From contig NZ_CP119391.1 in assembly GCF_031886125.1 (NCBI RefSeq), forward strand, positions 2,976,001 to 3,040,000: 64,000 bases of DNA, written 5' to 3'. Below are positions 53,394 through 63,494 of this stretch, one piece after another. The notes below the pieces were generated by a model that was not told the origin of the DNA, did not search any database, and was given only the letters and a program-made list of their open reading frames with translations. Origin of the DNA: Halomonas piscis. GTDB lineage: Bacteria; Pseudomonadota; Gammaproteobacteria; Pseudomonadales; Halomonadaceae. The stretch's first letter is position 1, and each line of letters opens with the position of its first letter. The position numbers were made by a program, and so were the translations under genes.

Positions 53394-54869
53394 TCAGTCT
53401 CGCCGGTGGGCATCGGTCACGCGCAGCACTTTCATGGTGTTGGTGCCGCCGTGGGCGTTCATGTGATCGCCTCGGGTTACGATGACGTGGTCGCCAACAT
53501 GGGCAAGGCCTTCCTTGACCAGCAGCGCCAGCGCATTGCCGTGAAGCGCCGAGGCCTCCATGCGGCTGGTATCAAACGCCAGCGATACCACGCCGCGATA
53601 GAGCGCCATGCGCCGCTGGGCAATGGCGCTGTGCGCCAGCCCCACGATGGGCAGGCCTGAGTGGATGCGCGAGGCAATCAGCGCGGTATAGCCGCTCGAG
53701 GTCATGCAGGCGATGGCCGAGACGCCCTCCAGGTGATTGGCAGCGTACATCGCCGACAGCGCCACGGTTTCATCGCTGCGGGTGAAGCCCTGGTGGATAC
53801 GGTGGCCGGACTCCTGGGTGCTGCGTTCGCGCTCGGCACCCAGGCACACCCGGTCCATGGCCTCGACGGTTTCCACCGGATAGTCGCCGGCGGCGGTCTC
53901 GGCGGACAGCATCACCGCATCGGTGCCGTCGAGCACGGCGTTGGCCACGTCGAAGACCTCGGCCCGGGTGGGCAGCGGCGACTCGATCATCGACTCCATC
54001 ATCTGGGTGGCGGTGATCACCGCGCGGTTCAGCGTGCGCGCGCGCTTGATGATGCGCTTTTGCACGCCGATCAGCTGGGAGTCGCCGATTTCCACGCCCA
54101 GATCTCCCCGGGCGACCATCACCGCCTCGGAGGCCTTGATGATGCCGTCCAGGGTGGCCTCGTCGGCCACCGCCTCGGCGCGCTCGATCTTGGCGACCAG
54201 GCCGATCGCCCTGCCTTTCTCGCCCAGCAGCCGGCGCGCTTCCTCCATGTCGGCGGCGGTCCGCGGGAAGGAGACGGCCATGTAGTCCACGCCGATGTCC
54301 AGCGCGGTTTGCAGGTCTTCCCTGTCCTTGTCGGTGAGCGCCGGCGCCGACAGGCCGCCGCCCAGCTTGTTGATGCCCTTGTTGTTGGAAAGCGTACCGC
54401 CGACCACCACGCGGGCATGGACTTCGCGACCTTTGACCGCCTCGACGTCGAGCACCAGCCGGCCGTCGTCCAGCAGCAGGCGATCGCCAACGTCCAGGTC
54501 ATCGGCCAGGGTCTTGTAGTCGCAGCCGACCCGGGTGCTGTCGCCGGCGTCGCTGTCCAGTTCCATGTCGAGGATGAAGGGCGCGCCTTCGTCAAGCTCG
54601 ACTTCGCCGTCCTGGAAGCGGGCGATACGGATCTTGGGCCCCTGCAGGTCGGCAAGGGCAGCGACGCTCTTGCCGATACGGTCGGCAATCTCGCGCACCC
54701 GGGCCAGCCGCTGGCGGTGATCGTCCGCCGAGCCGTGGGAGAAGTTGAGGCGCACGACGTCGACGCCGGCGCGCAGCATACGTTCCAGCTCGCCCTCACG
54801 GTCGCTGGCGGGTCCCAGCGTAGCGACAATCTTGGTGCGGCGAATGGGAACATAGATATTGTTGTTCAT
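53394..54869 (-). CDS. pyk: Pyruvate kinase
   Basis: This is a 491-residue protein from ATG 54869. The open frame continues ~400 bp further upstream, but that part is composition-driven and not pyruvate-kinase-like. RRTKIVATLGPASDREGELERML, VVRLNFSHGSADDHRQRL, GVEIGDSQLIGVQKRIIKRARTLNRAVITATQMMESM (ADP/Mg region), AVMLSAETAAGDYPVETVEAM and the C-terminal allosteric domain ending VTRGDHMNAHGGTNTMKVL are present. It makes pyruvate and ATP from PEP. It is the last gene of gcl-hyi-glxR-pyk, which converts glyoxylate via tartronate semialdehyde and glycerate towards PEP. Confidence 0.92.
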   Translation of the reverse strand: MNNNIYVPIRRTKIVATLGPASDREGELERMLRAGVDVVRLNFSHGSADDHRQRLARVREIADRIGKSVAALADLQGPKIRIARFQDGEVELDEGAPFILDMELDSDAGDSTRVGCDYKTLADDLDVGDRLLLDDGRLVLDVEAVKGREVHARVVVGGTLSNNKGINKLGGGLSAPALTDKDREDLQTALDIGVDYMAVSFPRTAADMEEARRLLGEKGRAIGLVAKIERAEAVADEATLDGIIKASEAVMVARGDLGVEIGDSQLIGVQKRIIKRARTLNRAVITATQMMESMIESPLPTRAEVFDVANAVLDGTDAVMLSAETAAGDYPVETVEAMDRVCLGAERERSTQESGHRIHQGFTRSDETVALSAMYAANHLEGVSAIACMTSSGYTALIASRIHSGLPIVGLAHSAIAQRRMALYRGVVSLAFDTSRMEASALHGNALALLVKEGLAHVGDHVIVTRGDHMNAHGGTNTMKVLRVTDAHRRD

Positions 54870-55125
54870 ACGAACCTCGGCAGCGCCGGAGAGGCGCGAA
54901 AATCGTTGACGTTGGTGCGGGCTGACCGACCCGTCACGCTTGAGTGTGCCAGGGGCAAAGAGGAAGGGAGGAAAGCCGGCGCCAGGTGGTTCAACAGGCG
55001 GGATGAGACCTGACGCCGGATAAGGGGCACCGCTCGCGCGGTGGCCGCAGGTGCCACCCTCTTTGCCCGGGGGTGACACCTGACTCGGGGCGCGGCGCGC
55101 ACGGCAGCGCGCCGCAAGCGGCAAA
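54870..55125 (-). other. Intergenic stretch between glxR and pyk
   Basis: The 256 bp hold no gene. Just after the glxR stop, on the minus strand, GGCGCGC-TGCCGT-GCGCGCC forms a perfect 7-bp hairpin without a T-run. It may slow transcription or protect mRNA rather than end it. No promoter was recognised. Confidence 0.4.
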
Positions 55126-56013
55126 TTACTTGCCGACTTCGTGGTTGGCCAGCATTTCCAGCGCGCGCACCATGCCGGCGTGGTCCCAGTCGGCGCCGCC
55201 GTTGGCCGCGCAGGCCTGCAACAGCTGCTGGGCGTTGGCGGTACCCGGCAGGGAGACGTCCAGCGTCCGCGCACCTTCCAGCGCCAGGTTGAGGTCCTTC
55301 TGGTGCAGCTTGACCTTGAAGCCCGGATCGAAGGTGCGGTTGATCATGCGCTCGCCGTGGACGTCCAGAATCTTCGACTGCGCCAGCCCGCCGAGCAGCG
55401 ACTCGCGCACCTTGGCCACGTCGGCACCCGCCTTGGAGGCGAACAGCAGGCCCTCGGACACGGCTTCGATGGTCAGCGCCACCACGATCTGGTTGGCGAC
55501 CTTACAGGTCTGACCGGAGCCGTTTTCCCCGATATGGGTAATGGAAGCCCCCATGATGTCGAGAACCGGCTTGCCGCGTTCAAAGGCCGCTTCGCTACCG
55601 CCTACCATGATGGTCAGCGCGGCGTTGATGGCCCCGCCTTCGCCGCCGGACACCGGAGCATCGAGGTAGTCACCGCCGGCCTCCTTGATGCGCCTGGCGA
55701 AGTCCTGAGTGGGCATCGGCGCGATGGAGCTCATGTCGATGACCAGGGTGTCTTTCTGGAGGCCTTCGATCACGCCGTCCTCGCCGAACAGGACTTTTTC
55801 CACGTCCGGCGTGTCCGGCACCATGGTGATGATGATCTCGGACTGCTCGGCGACCGCCTTGGGATTGTCGACGACGTTGGCGCCCTTTTCCTTGAGGTCG
55901 GACGGCAGCGGTGAGTTGTGCAGCACGGTGTAGATGTCGTGGCCGGCGTCCAGCAGATGGCCTGCCATCGGGCGGCCCATGATACCCAGTCCGATAAAAC
56001 CGATCTTGCTCAT
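55126..56013 (-). CDS. glxR: 2-hydroxy-3-oxopropionate (tartronate semialdehyde) reductase
   Basis: This is a 295-residue beta-hydroxyacid dehydrogenase. Its NAD-binding site is KIGFIGLGIMGRPMAGHLLDAGH, its substrate-binding loop is YLDAPVSGGEGGAINAALTIMVGG, and the catalytic Lys is in GENGSGQTCKVANQIVVAL. It reduces tartronate semialdehyde to D-glycerate with NAD(P)H. It is encoded between hyi and pyk, in the order of the glyoxylate pathway. AGGAGATTACG precedes the ATG. Confidence 0.95.
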   Translation of the reverse strand: MSKIGFIGLGIMGRPMAGHLLDAGHDIYTVLHNSPLPSDLKEKGANVVDNPKAVAEQSEIIITMVPDTPDVEKVLFGEDGVIEGLQKDTLVIDMSSIAPMPTQDFARRIKEAGGDYLDAPVSGGEGGAINAALTIMVGGSEAAFERGKPVLDIMGASITHIGENGSGQTCKVANQIVVALTIEAVSEGLLFASKAGADVAKVRESLLGGLAQSKILDVHGERMINRTFDPGFKVKLHQKDLNLALEGARTLDVSLPGTANAQQLLQACAANGGADWDHAGMVRALEMLANHEVGK

Positions 56014-56091
56014 CGTAATCTCCTGTCACTTGCACTGAAGACGTGTCACCTGCAGCCAGGCGCCACGTACGGCTTGCGTTGTGTCTATGGC

Positions 56092-56868
56092 TTAGCGCGC
56101 GTCTTTCAGCCAGCCAAGCCCTTCTTTGGTGCCGGCCTTCGGCTTGTATTCGCAACCGATCCAGCCACTGTAGCCCAGGCCATCGAGGTGGGCGAACAGG
56201 AAAGGATAGTTGAGTTCGCCGGTGCCGGGCTCGTGGCGGCCCGGGTTGTCGGCCAGCTGCACGTGGGCGATGCGTCCGAGATGCTTTTCGATGGTCGGCG
56301 CGATATCGCCTTCCATGATCTGCATGTGATAAATGTCGTACTGCAGCTCGAGGTTGTCGCTGCCCACCTCGTCAAACAGCGCGATCGCCTGCTCGGTGCG
56401 GTTGAGGAAGAACCCCGGGATGTCGCGGGTGTTGATCGGCTCGGCGATCAGCAGGATCCCTTCGGCCTTGAGCTTGTCGGCGGCGAAGCGCAGGTTGTCG
56501 ACCAGCGTCTTGCGCGCCTCCTCGTCGCTGACGCCTTCCGGCTGGATACCCGCCAGGCAGTTGACCTGGGTGTTGCCCAGCACCTTGGCGTATTCGATGG
56601 CCTTGTCCACGCCTTCGCGAAACTCGTCGACGCGGTCCGGGTGGCAGCCGATGCCGCGCTCGCCGCCGCCCCAGTCGCCGGCCGGCAGGTTGAACAGCAC
56701 CTGCTCCAGGCCGTTGTCGTCCAGGCGCTTTTTGATCTCGGAGGCGTCGAAGTCGTAGGGGAAGAGGTATTCCACCCCCTTGAAGCCCGCGTCGCCGGCC
56801 TCCTTGAAGCGGTCGAGAAAATCCACCTCGGTGAACAGCATGCTGAGATTAGCGGCAAATTTGGCCAT
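56092..56868 (-). CDS. hyi: Hydroxypyruvate isomerase
   Basis: This is a 258-residue TIM-barrel protein. ATG 56868 has GGGAGA upstream; the longer frame to 56961 does not. AANLSMLFTEVDFLDRFKEAGDAGFKGVEYLFPYD, LFNLPAGDWGGGERGIGCHPDRVDEFR and LLIAEPINTRDIPGFFLNRTEQAIAL (Glu/metal site) match the Hyi/OtnI family, as does HVQLADNPGRHEPGTGELNY with GCEYKPK near the end. It interconverts hydroxypyruvate and tartronate semialdehyde. It is co-transcribed with gcl (98-bp gap). Confidence 0.94.
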   Translation of the reverse strand: MAKFAANLSMLFTEVDFLDRFKEAGDAGFKGVEYLFPYDFDASEIKKRLDDNGLEQVLFNLPAGDWGGGERGIGCHPDRVDEFREGVDKAIEYAKVLGNTQVNCLAGIQPEGVSDEEARKTLVDNLRFAADKLKAEGILLIAEPINTRDIPGFFLNRTEQAIALFDEVGSDNLELQYDIYHMQIMEGDIAPTIEKHLGRIAHVQLADNPGRHEPGTGELNYPFLFAHLDGLGYSGWIGCEYKPKAGTKEGLGWLKDAR

Positions 56869-56966
56869 ATCAATCTCCCTGTGTGTTTGCGTGTAGGTCA
56901 ACGCGCTTGGCGTGCCTGTCAAAGGGCCCGGCACCGCTAACCGCCGGTGCCGGGGCGTCACACTGC

Positions 56967-58751
<1,785 letters not shown>

Positions 58752-59155
58752 TTGAATCTCTCCTCAGTCAGACACCCCGGCTGCCTCGATCAGCAAGCGC
58801 CAGAGCCCCTCGATAAACGAACGTCCCACCGTCAGGAACATTGCCGTAGCCGATACGGTTGTGTTCAAAACCGGCCACCCGACCGTCGGTCTTCCAGGGG
58901 CGGTGGCCACAACGGTATCCAGTACTTGTATTCAAAAATATGCGCCAGACGCCGAGCTGTCAATAATTTGTGGAAATATTTTCCATTAAATTGAAAAAGC
59001 CGAAAAAAGCCCCGGCGGGATCTCTATTTTTCCCTATTAATCAACAATTTAAGATAATAAAGCCAGGCAGGAAGGGAGCAAGCCCGTGCCCAGGGGCAGC
59101 GCAGCGTCAGCCGCCGCTGACGGGGAGGCAACGGGCGGCAGCCGCCGCCCGGCGC
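58752..59155 (-). promoter_or_regulatory. gcl upstream region with two TTGTATACAA-like operators
   Basis: The 404 bp carry no gene. TTGTATTCAA at 58926-58935 (9 of 10) and TTGTGTTCAA at 58859-58868 (8 of 10) resemble the palindromes upstream of tsx and the NCS2 permease. The stretch 58925-59060 is AT-rich and probably holds the gcl promoter. Two GC hairpins (59106-59121; 59133-59150) follow the stop of the next, minus-strand regulator gene but have no T-run. Confidence 0.5.
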
Positions 59156-59908
59156 CTATGGGCGATCCAGGCCGAATATCTGATGGAGGTCGGGCACGCC
59201 GGTCTGCTCGTCCACGACGGCAAGCGAGGCCTCGATGTCTTTCAGATGGCGCTGCATGAACGCCTTGGCGTTGGTGCCTTCGCCACGCTCCAGGTACCCC
59301 ACCAGATCATCGTGGTCGTGGGATTCACAGCCCAGGTGACCGGTATTGCCGTACACGGCGAGAATCAGCGAGGAGCGCGAGCACAGCTGACGGATAAAGC
59401 TGGCCAGGGTGGCGTTGCCGGAAAGCTCGCCCAGGCGCTCGTGAAAAGCGGCAGACAGCTTGATGGCCCGGCTTTGCTCGCTACGGCTCAGGGCCTCGCG
59501 TTCTTCGCGCGCCATCTGGCGCAGATCACGCACGTCTGCCGAGGTAATCCGCCGCGCGACCTCGGGCATCAGGCCGCATTCCACCAGCTGCCGGGCGGCA
59601 AACACGTCCCGCGCCTCGCTCGCCGTGGGCCGGGTCACGCTTGCCCCACGCCGGGGCGTCAGCGTCACCAGCTGCTCAAGAGCCAGGCGCTGCAGAATCT
59701 TGCGTATCCCGGTTCGGCTGACGCGGAACACCTCGGCCAGCGCATCTTCCCGCAGCCGCGCGCCCGGCAGCAGCTGATGCTCGATAATCGCGTCGCTGAT
59801 GGCCCGATAAATGGCTTCATGCCGCTCGGCGCCGTCGCCGTTTTTGCCCGCCCGCCGGGTACGTGCCGGCGTCGGCGATGGGTTTTCCCGGTCGTGCAAC
59901 TTATCCAT
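59156..59908 (-). CDS. GntR-family regulator, FCD subfamily (second)
   Basis: This is a 250-residue protein. A ~28-residue charged N-terminal tail precedes the winged helix (AIYRAISDAIIEHQLLPGARLREDALAEVFRVSRTGIRKILQRLALEQLV). The FCD domain follows (VFAARQLVECGLMPEVAR, KLSAAFHERLGELSGN, LCSRSSLILAVYGN, DHDDLVGYLERGEGTNAKAFMQRHLKDIEASL), including the His cluster. It lies between gcl and the divergent permease, so it is the best candidate to bind the TTGTATACAA sites. It resembles the first regulator only in family, not in close sequence. Confidence 0.92.
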   Translation of the reverse strand: MDKLHDRENPSPTPARTRRAGKNGDGAERHEAIYRAISDAIIEHQLLPGARLREDALAEVFRVSRTGIRKILQRLALEQLVTLTPRRGASVTRPTASEARDVFAARQLVECGLMPEVARRITSADVRDLRQMAREEREALSRSEQSRAIKLSAAFHERLGELSGNATLASFIRQLCSRSSLILAVYGNTGHLGCESHDHDDLVGYLERGEGTNAKAFMQRHLKDIEASLAVVDEQTGVPDLHQIFGLDRP

Positions 59909-60039
59909 GGCTGAGTCCTTTTTTCGCCTTACCCACGATGACAGTGCGGCCGACTACCGGGCCCATGACAGCATCGGCGAAGCGGCTATGCCGGCATGGA
60001 ATCAACGATAAGCGCCGCAAACGGGGACAGTATCGCCTG

Positions 60040-60055
60040 TTTTTGTATACAAAAA
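60040..60055. promoter_or_regulatory. Perfect 16-bp palindrome between GntR and the permease
   Basis: TTTTTGTATACAAAAA is a perfect inverted repeat centred in the divergent gap (59909-60385) and contains TTGTATACAA. A second, weaker site TTGTGTACAG lies at 60307-60316, 70 bp before the permease start. The rest of the 477-bp gap is AT-rich with no gene. Confidence 0.75.
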
Positions 60056-60385
60056 CACCCTTATACTAAAGACTAAACGTGCCTTTATCATGCCACAATA
60101 GGGGATATGTACACTCCGAATGCCGCCAACCATCTTCCGCCATTTCCCGCATAATAATCACTAACTTTCTGTTTAATCGAATTATTCAGGACGCTTCAGC
60201 GCCACGGCAACGCTGGGCTGCGCCCGCCGTAGAGAAGCCGGCCAGCACCGTGCAGCATCAAGGCAACAAAGAAAAACGCCAAACTTATTTATTTTTCACG
60301 ATCGTTTTGTGTACAGTGACTCGATACTGACGAAACAAGCCACTCCACGCAGTGCATACAACAACAAAGCCAAGGAGAAATTCCG

Positions 60386-61849
60386 ATGAGCGATGCAAGC
60401 GCATCTCCGGAGCTGGGGAAGCGTACAGCCACGACCAACCGGTCCCTGTTCGACTACTACAGCCGGCCCAAATTCTACAAGGCCCTGCCTATCTCCCTGC
60501 AGCACCTGCTGGCCATGATCGCCGGCGTCATCACGCCGCCGATCATCGTGGCCGGCGTGGTGGATGCCACAGACGCGGAAAGGCTGCTGCTGATCCAGGC
60601 AGCAGTACTTGCCTCGGGGGTTTGCACCATTTTCCACCTCTACGGCGTGTGGAAATTCGGCGCCCGCCTGCCGGCCATTTTCGGCGTGGGTTTCGCCTAT
60701 GTACCGACGCTGGTCGCCGTGGGCGGCGGCTACGGCATCGGGGGTATCCTCGGCGCCCAGCTGATCGGCGGTATCACCATGATGATCGTGGGCTACTTCA
60801 TCCAGTATATCCGTCACCTTTTCCCACCCGTCGTCGCGGGCACCGTGGTGCTGGTGATCGGGCTTTCGCTGTACGACGTGGCCGTGAAGTACATGGCCGG
60901 TAGCGGCAACCCCACGGCCGACGGCTTTGGCGACCTGATGAACTGGGCCATCGGCGGCATTACGCTGGTCACCGTGCTCATTGCGTCACAGTTCGGCAAG
61001 GGCGTGATCAAGCTTTCCGCGATCATCGTGGGCATTGTCGTGGGCTATCTGGCCACCATGCTGTTTGACGCCATGGGCCTGACCAACCTGATGAACTTCA
61101 GCAGCATCGCCGAATCCAGGACGTTTGCTCTGCCCCGGGTGGTGCCGTTCCAGCTCGAGTTTTACACCCCGGCCATCATTTCCATGGTGGTGATCTGCGT
61201 GATCAACTCGGTACAGACCATTGGCGATCTCTCCGCCACCTCGGTTGGCGGCATGAACCGCGAGCTGAAAACCAAAGAGATGACCGGCGGCCTGCTGGGT
61301 AACGGCCTGACCACTGCGCTGAGCTCCTTTTTCGGCGCGCTGCCCACCTCCACGTTCAGCCAGAACGTGGGAATCGTCGCCATGACCAAGGTCATCAGCC
61401 GCTTCGTGCTGGCAATTGCCGGCGTGTTCATGATCCTGGCCGGCCTGAGCCCCAAGTTCAGCGCCGTCATGACCACCATCCCCTTCCCGGTGCTGGGCGG
61501 CGCCACCATCACGGTTTTCGGCATGATCACCATGACCGGTATCCAGCTGCTGACCAAGGACGAAATGTCCGCGCGCAACATGACCATTGTGGGTCTGTCG
61601 CTGGCGCTGAGCATGGGGATCAACCAGGTACCCGCCTCCGCCATCGAGCAGTTCCCGCAGCAGCTGGTGGAAGTCGTCAGCGGCTCGCCGATCGTGATTG
61701 CGGCTATCGTGGCCTTTGTGCTCAACATCGTGCTGCCCAACAAGTCGCTGTCCGATGAAGCCAGGGAGCGCGAGGCCATCGAGGCCGCCGAAGCGGCCGA
61801 AGATTCTGTCAGCCATCAGCCTGGCGCCAGGGCCGACAGCGCAAGCTGA
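60386..61849 (+). CDS. NCS2-family purine (xanthine/urate) permease
   Basis: This is a 487-residue protein with about 14 membrane segments in the UraA/UapA fold. Motifs are KALPISLQHLLAMIAGVITPPIIVAG (TM1 with QH), LPAIFGVGFAYVPTLVAVGGG and SVQTIGDLSATSVGGM (Q/E-GD-x-x-A), then LGNGLTTALSSFFGALPTSTFSQNVG (the N-x4-TxFSQN signature). Xanthine/urate transporters of this subfamily carry this region. It would import purines with H+. AAGGAG precedes the ATG. The C-terminal 25 residues are acidic and polar. A terminator follows. Confidence 0.9.
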   Translation: MSDASASPELGKRTATTNRSLFDYYSRPKFYKALPISLQHLLAMIAGVITPPIIVAGVVDATDAERLLLIQAAVLASGVCTIFHLYGVWKFGARLPAIFGVGFAYVPTLVAVGGGYGIGGILGAQLIGGITMMIVGYFIQYIRHLFPPVVAGTVVLVIGLSLYDVAVKYMAGSGNPTADGFGDLMNWAIGGITLVTVLIASQFGKGVIKLSAIIVGIVVGYLATMLFDAMGLTNLMNFSSIAESRTFALPRVVPFQLEFYTPAIISMVVICVINSVQTIGDLSATSVGGMNRELKTKEMTGGLLGNGLTTALSSFFGALPTSTFSQNVGIVAMTKVISRFVLAIAGVFMILAGLSPKFSAVMTTIPFPVLGGATITVFGMITMTGIQLLTKDEMSARNMTIVGLSLALSMGINQVPASAIEQFPQQLVEVVSGSPIVIAAIVAFVLNIVLPNKSLSDEAREREAIEAAEAAEDSVSHQPGARADSAS

Positions 61850-61901
61850 TGCGCCAATCTTGTCCCCGGCCTGCCAACGCCGGGGCAACGGCTCGATTGC
61901 G

Positions 61902-61935
61902 ATGCCGTGGACACGCCGTGTTCACGGCATTTTTT
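61902..61935 (+). terminator. Rho-independent terminator after the NCS2 permease
   Basis: ATGCCGTG and CACGGCAT form the stem (13-base loop), followed by T5. A second hairpin from GCCGGGGC-type repeats lies just before it. The 303-bp gap to the lipoprotein otherwise holds no gene; TTAATGATAA at 62012-62021 is a half Fur-like match only. Confidence 0.8.
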
Positions 61936-62152
61936 ATGTCGCAGCCTGACCCACCGCGAGCACGGCTACGCGCCCGGCGTTGAGGGCCCTGGTTGTCAAT
62001 CCATCTACAAATTAATGATAAGCTTATGCAGCGATCGGGGAACTTGCAGCCGTAAAGGGCTCTAAGAAGGGGCGTTTCTGCAGGCGCGCCGAAGCCTACA
62101 GATCTATACGCCATCGTTCTGCTCAACCGACTGATTCAACCCAAGGAGCATC

Positions 62153-62617
62153 ATGAAAAACGTTGCCAAAACAGCCGGCTATTCACTGCTACTGGGGCTT
62201 GCGCTGGGGCTTGGCGGCTGCGCCGCCCAAAGCAGCAGCCAGAGCGCCGACGACACGCCTGACGTTGCCCTTGCCAACACCTACTGGAAGCTCACCGATC
62301 TGGCGGACGGCCCCGTGGCCGATACGGAGGATAACCAGCGCGAGGCGCACTTTGTGCTGCACGAAGACGACCAGCGCGTCGCCGGCGCCACGGGCTGCAA
62401 CCAGCTGATGGGCAACTATACGCAAGACGCTACGCATATTGCCTTTGAGCAGCTGGCAACCACCATGATGGCCTGCCCCCAGGCAGCCGGTGCCGAACGC
62501 GCCTACCTCAACGCCCTGAACCAGGCCGAGCGCTGGGAAATCGACGGCAAGACGCTGACGCTTGCCGATGGCGACAACGAGACGCTGGCCCGCTTCCAGG
62601 CCGTTCACCTGTATTAA
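62153..62617 (+). CDS. META-domain lipoprotein (HslJ-like)
   Basis: This is a 154-residue protein. The lipoprotein signal has a lipobox LGGC with Cys23. The META domain follows: NTYWKLTDLADG at the start, EAHFVLHEDDQRVAGATGCNQLMGNYTQDATHIAFEQLATTMMACP in the middle, and AERAYLNALNQAERWEIDGKTLTLADGD near the end. Homologues such as HslJ are linked to stress and novobiocin tolerance. AAGGAG precedes the ATG. The next gene starts 28 bp later and may be co-transcribed. Confidence 0.88.
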   Translation: MKNVAKTAGYSLLLGLALGLGGCAAQSSSQSADDTPDVALANTYWKLTDLADGPVADTEDNQREAHFVLHEDDQRVAGATGCNQLMGNYTQDATHIAFEQLATTMMACPQAAGAERAYLNALNQAERWEIDGKTLTLADGDNETLARFQAVHLY

Positions 62618-62645
62618 TCACCCACTCGATCCCCAGGAGCCGCCC

Positions 62646-63419
62646 ATGAGCGCACCCGCCCTGCTGAGTCTGGATAGCAAAGTCGCCATTGTCACCGGCG
62701 GCGGCAACGGCATCGGCCGCGCCACCAGCCTGATGCTGGCCGATCACGGCGCCAGCGTCGTCATTGCCGATCTGAAGATGGAAAACGCCCGCCGCGTGGC
62801 CGACGAGATCGACGCCCGGGGCGGCACGGCGCTTCCCGTGACCTGCAACGTGACCGACGATGACGACCGGCAAGCGCTGATCAAGAAGACCCTCGAAGCC
62901 TTTGGCAGCCTCCACGTGCTGGTCAACAACGCCGGCGGCGGGGGCGCGGGCCGGGAAAGCCCCGACGATATCGACGTCGACCGCTTTGCCAGCGTGTTCG
63001 AGCTCAACGTCTTCAGCATCTGGCGGCTATGCCAGCTGTGCGCCCCGCACATGCGCCGGGCGGGTGACGGCTCGATTATCAACATGTCGTCCATGAGTTC
63101 GGTCAATAAAAGCCCGGCGATCAGCGCCTACGCCTCGTCCAAGGCCGCCATCAACCACATGACGGCCAACCTCGCCCACGATTACGGCCCCGAGATCCGC
63201 GTCAACGCCGTGGGCCCGGGCGCGGTACGCACCGACGCTCTGGCCTCGGTACTTACCCCGAAGATCGAAAAGGCCATGCTCAGCCATACGCCGCTCGAAC
63301 GCCTGGGCGAGCCCGAGGACATCGCCGGGGCGGTGCTGTACTTTGCCGCGCCCATTTCCCGCTGGGTCAGCGGACAGGTGCTGTTCGTCAACGGCGGCGG
63401 CGTGCAGACACTGGACTGA
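62646..63419 (+). CDS. Short-chain dehydrogenase/reductase (SDR), hydroxysteroid-type
   Basis: This is a 257-residue protein. ATG 62646 has CAGGAG; the frame from 62562 is an extension. The cofactor motif is VAIVTGGGNGIGRATSLMLADHG, then NNAGGGGAG. The catalytic triad lies in INMSSMSSVNKSPAISAYASSKAAI (Ser, Tyr, Lys), and the end FVNGGGVQTLD is typical of 7-alpha-hydroxysteroid-dehydrogenase/FabG-like proteins. The substrate is unknown and no pathway genes adjoin it. Confidence 0.9.
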   Translation: MSAPALLSLDSKVAIVTGGGNGIGRATSLMLADHGASVVIADLKMENARRVADEIDARGGTALPVTCNVTDDDDRQALIKKTLEAFGSLHVLVNNAGGGGAGRESPDDIDVDRFASVFELNVFSIWRLCQLCAPHMRRAGDGSIINMSSMSSVNKSPAISAYASSKAAINHMTANLAHDYGPEIRVNAVGPGAVRTDALASVLTPKIEKAMLSHTPLERLGEPEDIAGAVLYFAAPISRWVSGQVLFVNGGGVQTLD

Positions 63420-63450
63420 CCGCGCGGCCATCTTCACCGGCCCAAAAAAA

Positions 63451-63472
63451 GCCCCGTCAAAACGGGGCTTTT
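63451..63472. terminator. Bidirectional terminator between the SDR gene and ssb
   Basis: GCCCCGT-CAAA-ACGGGGC is flanked by an A7 run on the left and T4 on the right, so it can work for both convergent genes. Confidence 0.88.
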
Positions 63473-63494
63473 GCCAGCGCACGATAGCTATTGA

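Noticed and set aside
53661..55013. A 450-codon plus-strand frame opposite pyk
   Set aside because: Pyruvate kinase motifs are complete on the minus strand. The plus frame has no matches and crosses the intergenic gap.
54870..55274. N-terminal extension of the pyk frame
   Set aside because: Pyruvate kinase starts at MNNNIYVPIRRTKIV, and the extra part overlaps the 3' end of glxR in another frame.
62012..62030. Possible Fur box before the META-domain lipoprotein
   Set aside because: Only the left half (TTAATGATAA) fits; the right half does not, and the gene has no iron connection.
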